Of a stretch of 64,000 nt of DNA, positions 18,431-27,514 are shown piece after piece. The stretch is from Dinoroseobacter sp042096155 (GTDB lineage Bacteria > Pseudomonadota > Alphaproteobacteria > Rhodobacterales > Rhodobacteraceae): contig JBELMC010000002.1 of the NCBI GenBank assembly GCA_042096155.1, positions 1-64,000 on the forward strand, in the 5' to 3' direction. The position numbers and the translations under genes are program-made. Position 1 is the first letter of the stretch. The number at the start of each line of letters is the position of its first letter. Below the pieces are notes generated by a model, which did no database searches, was not told the DNA's origin, and saw only the letters and a list, made by a program, of their open reading frames with translations.

Positions 18431-19365
18431 CAATCAAATCCAAGAAGCTCGAAGATCTCACGGTCGGGCAAAGGCGCTGGTGCCAAAGGCTCTGTTCCGC
18501 CCCAGAGCGTTTCTGCCAAACGGATATATTCTGCGCGACACCGGACGATGTCTTCTTCATCGTCCATTTCAAAGAGTGTCTTTTTCTTCAAACGAGACCG
18601 ACGGATCGCGTCGACCGCTGGCATATGCGCGATCTTGTTGAATCCAACCTTTTCGCAATAACGATCGACCTCTTCGGTGGTCTCGGACCGGTTGGCGATG
18701 CAACCCGCCAATCGAACAGAATAATTCTTGGATTTGGCCTGCACAGCGGCGATGATCCGGTTCATCGCATAAATGCTATCGAAATCATTGGCCGTCACGA
18801 TGACGGCGCGGTCGGCATGCTGCAAGGGGGCGGCAAAACCACCGCAGACGACATCGCCAAGCACATCAAAAATCACCACATCCGTGTCTTCCAGCAGATG
18901 GTGTTGTTTCAACAGTTTCACGGTCTGACCCACAACATAGCCACCACAGCCGGTGCCTGCGGGAGGGCCGCCGGCTTCGACGCACATCACACCGTTGAAC
19001 CCTGTGGTCACGAAATCTTCGGCGCGCAGCTCTTCGGGGTGAAAGTCGACCTCCTTGAGAATATCGATCACGGTGGGCTGCAAATGCCCGGTCAGCGTAA
19101 AAGTGCTGTCATGTTTGGGGTCACAGCCAATCTGCAGCACCCGCTTGCCCAGCATAGAGAACGCCGCAGATAGGTTCGAAGAGGTCGTCGATTTGCCGAT
19201 CCCGCCTTTGCCATAGACCGAAAATACCTTCGCGCCCTCGATCTTCATCGAAGCATCCTGATGCACCTGAAGCGATCCTTCGCCATCCTCGCCCTTTTTC
19301 AAAATCGGGGGGGCGGCACGGGGCGCCTGGCTGGCCGGAGGGCCTTTGGTATCCAGTGGGCTCAT
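18430..19365 (-). CDS. bchL: Light-independent protochlorophyllide reductase, iron protein
   Basis: NifH-like ATP-dependent reductase that feeds electrons to BchNB. The 311-aa protein has a P-loop YGKGGIGKST near residue 51, and the two Cys ligands of the intersubunit 4Fe-4S cluster in GGPPAGTGCGGY and GDVVCGGFAAP. The N-terminus (MSPLDTKGPPASQ) is an extra, weakly conserved segment. It is separated from bchH by a terminator-like hairpin. Confidence 0.97.
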   Translation of the reverse strand: MSPLDTKGPPASQAPRAAPPILKKGEDGEGSLQVHQDASMKIEGAKVFSVYGKGGIGKSTTSSNLSAAFSMLGKRVLQIGCDPKHDSTFTLTGHLQPTVIDILKEVDFHPEELRAEDFVTTGFNGVMCVEAGGPPAGTGCGGYVVGQTVKLLKQHHLLEDTDVVIFDVLGDVVCGGFAAPLQHADRAVIVTANDFDSIYAMNRIIAAVQAKSKNYSVRLAGCIANRSETTEEVDRYCEKVGFNKIAHMPAVDAIRRSRLKKKTLFEMDDEEDIVRCRAEYIRLAETLWGGTEPLAPAPLPDREIFELLGFD

Positions 19366-19423
19366 GTCGTTCTCCTCAAAAAATCAGGGCACCGGGTCTG
19401 CGACGATGCCCCCTTCATTGTTC

Positions 19424-19447
19424 CAAAAAAACGCCCGACGGAGGCGT
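19424..19447 (-). terminator. Terminator-like hairpin between bchH and bchL
   Basis: On the minus strand ACGCC-TCCGTCG-GGCGT forms a 5-bp stem and is followed by seven T residues. It lies in the 121-nt gap between the bchH stop and the bchL start, inside the superoperon, and could cause partial termination or define an mRNA 3' end. Confidence 0.6.
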
Positions 19448-19486
19448 CCACTCGACCCACATGTGTATATACCAAAGTTAAATCGG

Positions 19487-22400
19487 TCATTCGGCCGCCA
19501 CCCCTGTCAGCCCTTCAAGGGCATCTTCGATCTCATCAGCAGCGTCTTGCAGGGCGGCCAGGGTCGCATCGTCCGGCTGCCAAAACTCGCGTTCGCAAGC
19601 TTCGATCAGTCGGTTTGCCATCCGTGCGCTGGCTTTGGGATTTAAATCCTTCAACCGTTGGCGCATTTGGTCGTCCAGCACAAAGGTCTCTGACAGACGC
19701 TGATAAACCCATGGCTCGACCTGACCGGTGGTTGCCGACCAGCCCAAAGTGTTCGTCACCTGCGCTTCAATCTGACGGACACCTTCGGAGCCATGCTTCA
19801 GCATGCCTTCGAACCATTTTGGATTCAAAGACCGCGCGCGGGTTTCCAGCGCGACCTGGTCTTCGAGCGTACGAACCTTGCCGACACCATGTGTCTGGTC
19901 TCCGATATAAACTGTCGCTTCAGACCCTTTGGCCCGTTTAACGGCCCTTGAAATACCGCCCAACGTATCAAAGTAATGATCGACCGTGGTCACGCCCAGC
20001 TCGACGCTTTCAAGGTTCTGATACGCGATATCGACATCTTTAAGGGTTGTTTGCAAAAGCTTGGGATTGGCGCTCGCCTTGCCATTGCGGCCATACGCAA
20101 AACTTTTGCGCGCCTCATAAGCATCGGCCAATTCGCCTTCGTCGTCCCAGGCGCCGCTATCCACCAAGTGGTTCACATTTGCTCCATAGGCGCCCTCGGC
20201 ATTCGAGAACACGCGTAAGGATGCAATCTCCATGTCGCAGCCCATTTGGGACGCGTACGCCAATGCATGCGCGCGTATGAAATTCTGCTCAACCGGCTCT
20301 TCGGCCGTGGCACAAAGATATGCAGCCTCTGCCAGCATCATGGTCTGCAAAGGCAAAAGATCGCGGAAAATGCCCGATAAGGTCATCACCACGTCAACGC
20401 GCGGACGCCCCAGAGCTTCCAGTGGGATCAGCGCCGCCCCAGCCAAGCGGCCATACGCATCAAAGCGAGGCGCGCACCCCATCAGCGCCAGCGCCTGCGC
20501 GATCGGACCGCCGTCGGATTTAATATTGTCGGACCCCCATAAAACCAGCGCAACCGAGCGCGGAAACACCGGATGCGTGTCCAGCAAAAGCTGTGCTTGT
20601 TTGGCACCATCGGTCAGCGCAAAGGTCGTTGGCATGCGGAACGGGTCAAACGCGTGAATATTGCGACCCGTCGGCAAAACCTCAGGCGAGCGGACAAGAT
20701 CGCCACCCGGTACTGGGGCGATATACCTGGCCGACAAGGCCCGCATGATTGCGGGCAACTCGGTCTCTTGCTGCAACAGGTCTTCAATCCGCATCAGCGC
20801 GTCAGGAGATTGATCGGCCATGGTTGCCAGATGCTCAGACCGCACAGACGGACGCATGCGTTGGCCGACAATATGCAAACCGTCTGGGATCAAGGCGGCT
20901 TCTGTTTCCAACAGCTTTAGCCACAACGCATCGGGTGCCACACCCGTCATATCAACCGCTTCGGCTTGATCGGCAATCAACGCCTCCAGCTCGCTACGCA
21001 AACTGTCATTTGGGTCCATTTTGCGCCAGCGCGAGACCGAATCTTTCAGCTCAGAAAGGCCTTTATACAAACCCGACGACGCCAATGGCGGGGTCAAATG
21101 CGTCACCGTCACAGCGCCAGAGCGACGTTTTGCCAAAGTCGCCTCGGAGGGGTTATTCGCTGCATAGAGATAGACATTCGGAAGCTCACCAATCAGCCGA
21201 TCCGGCCAATCGCGCGCGCCCATGCCCGCTTGCTTTCCGGGCATGAATTCCAACGCGCCATGCATACCAAAATGCAGCAGCGCGTCGGCGTCGTAGATCT
21301 CCTTGAGCCACAAATAAAAGGTCGTAAACGCATGTGTCGGTGCGAACCCTTTTTCGAACAACAAGCGCATCGGGTCGCCTTCATAGCCAAATGTGGGCTG
21401 CAGCCCCACGAAGACATTGCCGAAATGCTGACCGAGCACGAAAACCCCGCGGCCATCCGATTGAATACGACCCGGCGCAGGCCCCCAAACGGCTTCGACT
21501 GCCTTCAAAGGCGGCGTGATCTTAACAATGGTGTCCGCAGATACATGCGCCGCGACATTTGCGTCTTGGCCGTAGCGGCGCGCATTGCCGTTCAGAACAG
21601 CGTCGCGCAGAGCTTCCACCGTGTCTGGCACCTCGATCTGGTAGCCATCGGTGCGCATCTGTTTCATCGTGTTGTGCAGACTTTCGAACACCGAAAGATG
21701 CGCGGCGGTGCCAGCAGCCCCGGCATTCGGCGGAAAGCCGAACAAAACAATCCCAATCTTCTTGTCAGCATTGGCTTTGCGGCGCAAACGGCTCAGCCGT
21801 TCAACCTTCTCGGCGAGCGAGGCCACACGTTCGTGGCACGCGGCCATTTGCTTGCTTGTCCCCGTGCTCTTGCACATCAAAGAACAGCCCTGACAGCCCC
21901 CGGCCCCATGGCGACCGCCAAACACAGTCGGATTGGTCGCACCATCGATTTCAGGCAACGCAATCAGCATCGTGGTTTCGACCGGACCAAGCCCTCTTTC
22001 GGACGAAGCCCATTGTCCCAAAGTCTGAAATTCCAGAGAATGCGCGGCGACGTAAGGCACGTCGAGCGATTTGAGCACGGACACGGCCATGTCACTGTTG
22101 TTATACGCAGGCCCCCCAACGAGGCTGAAACCGGTCAATGACACAAGCGCGTCGATCACCGTCAGCTTGTCGGATTGAAAATAGTGCTGGATCGCGGGAC
22201 GCCCGTCCAGACCACCTGCAAATGCTGGGATGACGCGCATGCCGCGCGCCTCGAAGGCTCGAATAACGCCATCGTAATGGGCTGCGTCATCAGACAAAAT
22301 ATAGCTGCGCATCATCAACAGGCCAACCGTGGCGACAGGATTTTCCGGTCCTGGAACCTGAGAGACATCCGTGAAGATCCGTTCGGGATGGTCCGGGTGG

Positions 22401-23068
22401 TACAGACCAACCTCAGGATAATCGACCGGCGCCTTGACCGCGATCCCCGCCCATTCGGGGCGGCCGGAATAGCGGCTGACCAGCAAACGCAGCATATTTT
22501 CGACGTTCTGATCCGAACCATCGAGCCAATATTGCATGGTCAGGAAATAATTGCGTAAATCTTGCGCCTTACCGGGCAGGAACCGCAGAATTTTTGGCAG
22601 ACGCCGCAGCATCTTCATATGGCCTTCGCCGCTGCTGGTCTTTTTGGTTTTTGGCTTCAACTTCTTGAGCATCGCCATCGCACCGGACGCAGGCTTTGAC
22701 AAATCGACATCGCCCATCTTGGTCAGGTTGACGATCTGTTCGTCTGCAATCACGCAGATCATCGCATCACAGGCCTCGCGCCGGGCTTGCAAATCGGGCA
22801 AGATCACCCGGATCTGCTCGTCGAGGAAGATCAGGTTAACCAAGACGATATGAGCCTCAGAAATTGCTTGTTTTGCCTCGGCCAGAGCATCGGGATTTTC
22901 AGCCCATTCACCAGCGGCATGAACGCTGACCCGCAGCCCGGGAAAATCACGTCTCAAATTGCCAGCCACACGCGCGGCCGGACCCGCCGCATGGCTGTCG
23001 AGCGTGATGATCACGAAGCGGTAGAGATCCGCCTTGGCCTGTGCCTGGATATCGGCGCTATCGAGCAT
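19487..23068 (-). CDS. bchH: Magnesium chelatase subunit H
   Basis: Porphyrin-binding catalytic subunit that inserts Mg2+ into protoporphyrin IX together with BchI and BchD. 1193 aa from the ATG at 23068 (MLDSADIQAQAKAD), overlapping the end of bchB by 11 nt; the CobN/Mg-chelatase fold runs through the protein (HFGMHGALEFMPGKQAG is a diagnostic patch). The partner subunits bchI and bchD are not in this window. Confidence 0.97.
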   Translation of the reverse strand: MLDSADIQAQAKADLYRFVIITLDSHAAGPAARVAGNLRRDFPGLRVSVHAAGEWAENPDALAEAKQAISEAHIVLVNLIFLDEQIRVILPDLQARREACDAMICVIADEQIVNLTKMGDVDLSKPASGAMAMLKKLKPKTKKTSSGEGHMKMLRRLPKILRFLPGKAQDLRNYFLTMQYWLDGSDQNVENMLRLLVSRYSGRPEWAGIAVKAPVDYPEVGLYHPDHPERIFTDVSQVPGPENPVATVGLLMMRSYILSDDAAHYDGVIRAFEARGMRVIPAFAGGLDGRPAIQHYFQSDKLTVIDALVSLTGFSLVGGPAYNNSDMAVSVLKSLDVPYVAAHSLEFQTLGQWASSERGLGPVETTMLIALPEIDGATNPTVFGGRHGAGGCQGCSLMCKSTGTSKQMAACHERVASLAEKVERLSRLRRKANADKKIGIVLFGFPPNAGAAGTAAHLSVFESLHNTMKQMRTDGYQIEVPDTVEALRDAVLNGNARRYGQDANVAAHVSADTIVKITPPLKAVEAVWGPAPGRIQSDGRGVFVLGQHFGNVFVGLQPTFGYEGDPMRLLFEKGFAPTHAFTTFYLWLKEIYDADALLHFGMHGALEFMPGKQAGMGARDWPDRLIGELPNVYLYAANNPSEATLAKRRSGAVTVTHLTPPLASSGLYKGLSELKDSVSRWRKMDPNDSLRSELEALIADQAEAVDMTGVAPDALWLKLLETEAALIPDGLHIVGQRMRPSVRSEHLATMADQSPDALMRIEDLLQQETELPAIMRALSARYIAPVPGGDLVRSPEVLPTGRNIHAFDPFRMPTTFALTDGAKQAQLLLDTHPVFPRSVALVLWGSDNIKSDGGPIAQALALMGCAPRFDAYGRLAGAALIPLEALGRPRVDVVMTLSGIFRDLLPLQTMMLAEAAYLCATAEEPVEQNFIRAHALAYASQMGCDMEIASLRVFSNAEGAYGANVNHLVDSGAWDDEGELADAYEARKSFAYGRNGKASANPKLLQTTLKDVDIAYQNLESVELGVTTVDHYFDTLGGISRAVKRAKGSEATVYIGDQTHGVGKVRTLEDQVALETRARSLNPKWFEGMLKHGSEGVRQIEAQVTNTLGWSATTGQVEPWVYQRLSETFVLDDQMRQRLKDLNPKASARMANRLIEACEREFWQPDDATLAALQDAADEIEDALEGLTGVAAE

Positions 23069-24602
23069 AATGGGCTTTGGCCTCATACAGCGTGTCTTTG
23101 GAAATTTGAGTCACACCGCGTTCAGACGCATAAAGTTCGGTGTTGCGGCGCGCTTTGCCGCGCACGAAAAAGGGGATTTTCTTGAGTTCTTTTTCTGCGT
23201 CGGCCAACCAGACTGTGACATCGCTGCCGGTCTCGAGCGGTTGTGGCGCGACCTTTTGCGCGGGCTCTGATACGGCATCGAGGGTTTTGGGCGCATGTCC
23301 GCCGTGATGACTGGGGCCCGCTGCATCGTGAAACTCGAAATCTTCGCGGAACATGGCCAGCAGATGCTCTTCCAAGCCCATCACCAATGGGTGGATCCAA
23401 GTGTCAAACATCACATTCGCACCTTCGAACCCAACCTGCGGACTGTAGCGCGCCGGAAAGTCCTGGACGTGAACAGGCGCCGAGATCACCGCACATGGAA
23501 TCCCAAGACGCTTGCCGATGTGACGTTCCATCTGGGTGCCGAGAATCATCTCGGGCGCGGCGTCCTCAATGGCTTTTTCAACTTCAAGATAATCGTCCGT
23601 GATCAATGCGCTTAAGCCATAGTCTTTCGCCAAAGATCGGATATCCCGTGCAAATTCTCGGTTGAAACAGCCGATACCAACCACCTCAAAGCCCATTTCA
23701 TCGCGGGCAATCCGGGCCGCGGCTTTGACATGGGTGCCGTCGCCAAAGATAAACACGCGCTTGCCCGTCAGATACGTGCTGTCGACCGAACGCGACCACC
23801 ACGGTTGGCGCAAACGAGAGATGTCGACATTGCCTTGCAAACCAGTCAGCTTGCGCACTTCGTCGATGAAATCCCATGTCGCGCCAACGCCAATCGGCAC
23901 GGTTTTGGTATAAGGCTGGCCCAATTCGCGTTCGCACCAGCGGGCGGCTTGCTCGCCACTTTCCGGATACAGCAACACGTTGAAATGCGCGGCGCCTATT
24001 CGTTTGATATCGCTCGGTGTCGCGTTCATCGGCGCCACGACATTCACCTCAACGCCCAAATCGCTGAGCAACCCGGTCAGTTCTTCGACGTCATCGCGGT
24101 GACGAAAGCCCAGGCCGGTTGGACCGAGGATGTTGCACGTTGGACGCTCAGAGCGGGCGATCGGGCGGGCCAGATGACGGACGATTTGAAAAAAGGTCTC
24201 ATCACAGCCGTAGTTTTCCTTACGCGAATAGCTTGGCAATTCCAGTGGGATTACCGGGCACGGCAGACCCATGGTTTCGGCCAAACCGCCGGGATCATCT
24301 TGGATCAGTTCAGCGGTACAGGATGCACCAACGATGATTGCCTCGGGCTTGAAGCGATCATAGGCATCGCGCGCAGCATCCTTAAACAAATGCGCCGTGT
24401 CAGCGCCAAGATCTCGCGCTTGGAATGTGGTATAAGTCACTGGCGGACGATGGTCGCGCCGTTCGATCATCGTGAACAGCAAATCAGCATAGGTATCGCC
24501 TTGCGGCGCGTGCAGCACATAATGCAGGCCCTTCATGCCGGTCGCAACACGCATTGCGCCGACATGGGGCGGGCCCTCATAGGTCCAGACGGTCAACTTC
24601 AT
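23058..24602 (-). CDS. bchB: Light-independent protochlorophyllide reductase subunit B
   Basis: NifK-like subunit of the dark-operative protochlorophyllide reductase. The 514-aa protein starts MKLTVWTYEGPPHVGAMRVA and shows GASCTAELIQDD and the C-terminal DUF2086/PCP_red-like tail ending in YEAKAHYAR. It overlaps bchN by 4 nt (ATGA). Works with BchN and BchL, so dark bacteriochlorophyll synthesis is possible. Confidence 0.97.
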   Translation of the reverse strand: MKLTVWTYEGPPHVGAMRVATGMKGLHYVLHAPQGDTYADLLFTMIERRDHRPPVTYTTFQARDLGADTAHLFKDAARDAYDRFKPEAIIVGASCTAELIQDDPGGLAETMGLPCPVIPLELPSYSRKENYGCDETFFQIVRHLARPIARSERPTCNILGPTGLGFRHRDDVEELTGLLSDLGVEVNVVAPMNATPSDIKRIGAAHFNVLLYPESGEQAARWCERELGQPYTKTVPIGVGATWDFIDEVRKLTGLQGNVDISRLRQPWWSRSVDSTYLTGKRVFIFGDGTHVKAAARIARDEMGFEVVGIGCFNREFARDIRSLAKDYGLSALITDDYLEVEKAIEDAAPEMILGTQMERHIGKRLGIPCAVISAPVHVQDFPARYSPQVGFEGANVMFDTWIHPLVMGLEEHLLAMFREDFEFHDAAGPSHHGGHAPKTLDAVSEPAQKVAPQPLETGSDVTVWLADAEKELKKIPFFVRGKARRNTELYASERGVTQISKDTLYEAKAHYAR

Positions 24603-25870
24603 TGCTTAAGCATCCCTTTGCGGCGCATGGGACGAGAAAAAAGACCAGCCAAATCGCCGGCCTGTTCGTAAAAATGAACGGGCGTAAACACCAGTTCGAT
24701 TGCCCATTTGGTGGTCAGGCCTTCAGCTTCGAGCGGATTGGCCAGGCCAAGGCCGCACACGGTCAGATCCGGGCGCGCTTGACGGGCGCGATCGAGCTGC
24801 AAATCAACGTCCTGGCCCTCGGAGATCACAGGTCCTTCGGCCATCAAGTCCAGCTCAGGATCAATAAGAGCCTTGTGAATAAACGGTGCCCCCACCTCGA
24901 GGGCGGTCATGCCACATTCTCGGGTCAGAAAGCGCGCCAAAGGAATTTCCAACTGGCTGTCTGGAAAAAAGAAAACGGACTTTCCGTTCAAAGCCTGGGC
25001 GGCATTGGCAACGGCCTTGCGCGCCCGAACGCGCGGCGCATCGGTAACACGGGCAAAGGTTTCATCGTCAACGCCAAACGCATCCGCAATTGCGCGCAGC
25101 CACAAAGTTGTGCCCTCTTCACCGAACGGAAACGGCGCGCTTATCCGGCGAGCGCCAGCGCGGTCGAGCGCTTGAGACGTCTCGCCCAGAAACGGTTGCA
25201 TCAGAGCATAAACCGTATTGGGCCCTATCGCGAGGTCACTGTCTTTGCGCGGCGCAGGCAACACTTTGATCGGACCGATGCCCATATCAGACAGCAGACT
25301 GACGGCCTGATCTTCGACCACGTCAGGCAGGGCGCCAACAAGAACAAGCGCGCGCGCATCCGTCTTGGGCAGCACAGGCACCATGGCTTCAAGACAGGCA
25401 TCTTCGCCTTGGGTGAAGGTCGTCTCGATTCCAGAGCCAGAATAATTCAGCACCCTCACATGGGGCGCATGCGCGATCGTGAGGCGTTCGGCGGCACGGG
25501 CAAGATCAAGCTTGATCACTTCTGAAGGGCAAGAGCCGACAAGGAACAGCTGTTTTATGTCAGGGCGACGTGACAGCAGCCTGGCAACCTCGCGGTCCAG
25601 CTCATCGTGGGCGTCTTTCATCCCGGCCAAATCACCCTCTTCGAGAATCGCTGTCCCGAAACGTGGCTCAGCAAAAATCATCACACCTGCGGCGGATTGA
25701 AGAAGATGAGCACAGGTGCGCGAGCCGACCACCAGAAAGAACGCATCTTGCATTTTGCGATGCAACCAGATGATCCCGGTCAATCCACAAAAGACCTCAC
25801 GTTGACCGCGTTGCTTCAAAACAGGTGTATCGCGGCAAGTAACGGCCGGAATCGAGCTGGGCGCGTTCAT
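24599..25870 (-). CDS. bchN: Light-independent protochlorophyllide reductase subunit N
   Basis: NifD-like subunit carrying Cys ligands of the NB cluster. 423 aa from the ATG at 25870. The N-terminal cysteines are visible in AVTCRDTPVL, EVFCGLTGI and VGSRTCAHLLQ. Start and bchF stop overlap (ATGA). An upstream in-frame extension to 25912 lies inside bchF and is not needed. Confidence 0.96.
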   Translation of the reverse strand: MNAPSSIPAVTCRDTPVLKQRGQREVFCGLTGIIWLHRKMQDAFFLVVGSRTCAHLLQSAAGVMIFAEPRFGTAILEEGDLAGMKDAHDELDREVARLLSRRPDIKQLFLVGSCPSEVIKLDLARAAERLTIAHAPHVRVLNYSGSGIETTFTQGEDACLEAMVPVLPKTDARALVLVGALPDVVEDQAVSLLSDMGIGPIKVLPAPRKDSDLAIGPNTVYALMQPFLGETSQALDRAGARRISAPFPFGEEGTTLWLRAIADAFGVDDETFARVTDAPRVRARKAVANAAQALNGKSVFFFPDSQLEIPLARFLTRECGMTALEVGAPFIHKALIDPELDLMAEGPVISEGQDVDLQLDRARQARPDLTVCGLGLANPLEAEGLTTKWAIELVFTPVHFYEQAGDLAGLFSRPMRRKGMLKQ

Positions 25871-26352
25871 GTAGCAGGCTCCGATTGAACGCGCGCCATA
25901 CGCAACTTCCAAAGGAACTGACCTGCGTTCACGACATAGGTCAGATACGCCACCAAAGCGATCAGCATTTGGCCCTCTGGCCCGACAGCTCCGCTAAAAA
26001 ACGCATATATATAAAGGGTATGTAATGCGATAACGATGAAGCTGATTGCGTCTTCCCAGAAGAAAGCGGGCGCAAAAAGATACTGGCCAAACACGACTTT
26101 TTCCCAGACGGCCCCTGTGATCATGATCACATACAGAAGCCCGGTTTTAATCAGGATCGACACCGTGGCGGCCATATAACCCACATCTGTGAGCATATAA
26201 CGCAGCACCAAAACCACAGAGACCGCAAAGGCCACAAACTGCAGCGGCGCCAGAATGCCTTGGATCAATGTCCAAACAGTTTTGTCACGACGAAGGCGTT
26301 GTTCGGGGGTGTAAAGCCCAGCCCCAGAGGGAGCTGCATTGCTGTGTGACAT
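25867..26352 (-). CDS. bchF: 3-vinyl bacteriochlorophyllide hydratase
   Basis: Hydrates the C3 vinyl group to hydroxyethyl on the way to bacteriochlorophyll a. 161 aa from the ATG at 26352 (MSHSNAAPSGAGLYTPEQ), preceded by GGAGGAG; four hydrophobic helices with SILIKTGLLYVIMITGAVWE and PAFFWEDAISFIVIALHT. First gene of the bchFNBHLM-lhaA-puhABC-bciE-acsF-puhE-hemA transcript, behind PpsR boxes. Confidence 0.95.
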   Translation of the reverse strand: MSHSNAAPSGAGLYTPEQRLRRDKTVWTLIQGILAPLQFVAFAVSVVLVLRYMLTDVGYMAATVSILIKTGLLYVIMITGAVWEKVVFGQYLFAPAFFWEDAISFIVIALHTLYIYAFFSGAVGPEGQMLIALVAYLTYVVNAGQFLWKLRMARVQSEPAT

Positions 26353-26414
26353 GACCGACTCCTCCCTTTGTGGATTGGGCTCCTCCCTCAAAGGTACCGC
26401 TTGAGAATTCACAG

Positions 26415-26432
26415 TGTCAACTGAAACTTACA
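26415..26432. promoter_or_regulatory. PpsR/CrtJ operator near bchF
   Basis: TGTCAACTGAAACTTACA, a perfect TGT-N12-ACA match, 63 nt upstream of the bchF start. A further half-site (TTGACA, 26442-26447) flanks it, making a larger inverted repeat TGTCAAC...GTTGACA. Confidence 0.8.
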
Positions 26433-26557
26433 TTTATGAAGTTGACACATCGTGCATTTCAGACCCCGGGACAGCCTTGAGAACCCCAGGAAAACGGGGT
26501 ATCTGCGCCAAAACTGCCGGGCGCCAGCACAAGGTTGGGCTGAAATTGGCGCACCAG

Positions 26558-26575
26558 TGTCTAATAGCTTTGACA
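26558..26575. promoter_or_regulatory. PpsR/CrtJ operator near ppaA
   Basis: TGTCTAATAGCTTTGACA, a perfect TGT-N12-ACA match, 100 nt upstream of the ppaA start and overlapping a TTGACA hexamer. It suggests the antirepressor gene is itself under PpsR control. Confidence 0.75.
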
Positions 26576-26674
26576 TTTTGTCCAAAAAAGTAGATGCTGG
26601 TGGATAACGTAGAGTGAAACCGGAGACCGATTCCTCCTAGATGACACGCACTACTGGTCCGTGTTCTGGATGCC

Positions 26675-27457
26675 ATGCCTCAAATTGCGGCCCCTATGCG
26701 ACGCTCCAATTTTCATTTGGAGGATGCCGAAGTCGAAAGACTTGCGATCCGCACCATGGATGCGGTGTCGGCAATGGATATCTCGACAGGCGCAGCAACG
26801 CCCTTCGCACAATTGTTTGCCCTGGCTGAAGCCTATATCGATATTGATGATACCAGTCGTTACACGATCCTTGAAAGCCTGCTCAATCGCGGTGTCGCGC
26901 CGGAAACCATTGCAGATGAGGTCGTCCCGGCCCTCGCATTGTATATGGGCCGTCTTTGGGAATTTGATCGCATCAGTTTTGCCGAAGTGTCCATTGCGAC
27001 TGCGCGACTTCAACAAACAATCCGAGCGCTGACATATGACCACAAGGCTGAAAGTGCTGCTGTGGATGCACGCATCCTGTTGATCGCACCGACCGTTGAA
27101 ACACACACCTTGGGCATTTTTGTATTGTCTGAGCAGTTTCGGCGCATTGGATGTACGGTGCGCGTCTGTGTTGGGGAGACCAATCGTGAGATCGTCTCGA
27201 TTGTACGCCGCACGCCCTATGATATGATTGGCATCACCGCAGGCAGCCACCGAACCCTGATCACAGTGCGCGAACTTGTGAAAGACCTCAGGGATGGCGT
27301 GCCTCGGAACAACAAAATTGTCCTTGGTGGTGCAGTGAGCCTTCTTGATTTGGACCTTAAAAAAGCCACTGGCGTCGACTATGTGTGCAATAGTGTCGAA
27401 GAAGCTCTTGCGAAATGCCACATTGAAATGCAAAAAACCGAAGCTAGCTCTTTCTAG
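26675..27457 (+). CDS. ppaA: PpaA/AerR antirepressor with B12-binding domain
   Basis: Cobalamin-binding regulator that in Rhodobacter counters PpsR/CrtJ repression of photosynthesis genes. 260 aa. The helical cap has LYMGRLWEFDRISFAEVSIA (about 90-109), and the B12 Rossmann domain has the ETHTLG motif with His144 as the probable cobalt ligand, then GITAGSH and VLGGAV. An in-frame ATG at 26696 could give a shorter form, as for AerR of R. capsulatus. It is followed by ppsR after 57 nt. Confidence 0.92.
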   Translation: MPQIAAPMRRSNFHLEDAEVERLAIRTMDAVSAMDISTGAATPFAQLFALAEAYIDIDDTSRYTILESLLNRGVAPETIADEVVPALALYMGRLWEFDRISFAEVSIATARLQQTIRALTYDHKAESAAVDARILLIAPTVETHTLGIFVLSEQFRRIGCTVRVCVGETNREIVSIVRRTPYDMIGITAGSHRTLITVRELVKDLRDGVPRNNKIVLGGAVSLLDLDLKKATGVDYVCNSVEEALAKCHIEMQKTEASSF

Positions 27458-27514
27458 TTACTAACAGACCATCAGTCCCCCGAACGACCATCGGAAGACT
27501 GCGAGACCCGCGAA

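Larger units (their letters stand above)
26353..26674. other. Divergent bchF/ppaA control region
   Basis: 322 nt between the outward-facing bchF and ppaA, with no gene of its own. Two perfect TGT-N12-ACA boxes lie near the two ends (26415-26432 by bchF, 26558-26575 by ppaA), plus an extra half-site TGTCA on the minus strand beside the first. TTGACA at 26570-26575, ending in the second box, with TAGATG 15 nt later is a weak ppaA promoter candidate. Confidence 0.7.

Noticed and set aside
18127..19173. 348-codon open frame on the plus strand opposite bchL and bchM
   Set aside because: Shadow of two conserved genes; no domain and no ribosome binding site.
20966..22141. 391-codon open frame on the plus strand opposite bchH
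   Set aside because: Lies entirely within bchH in antisense, is His/Arg/Gln-rich and matches no known family.
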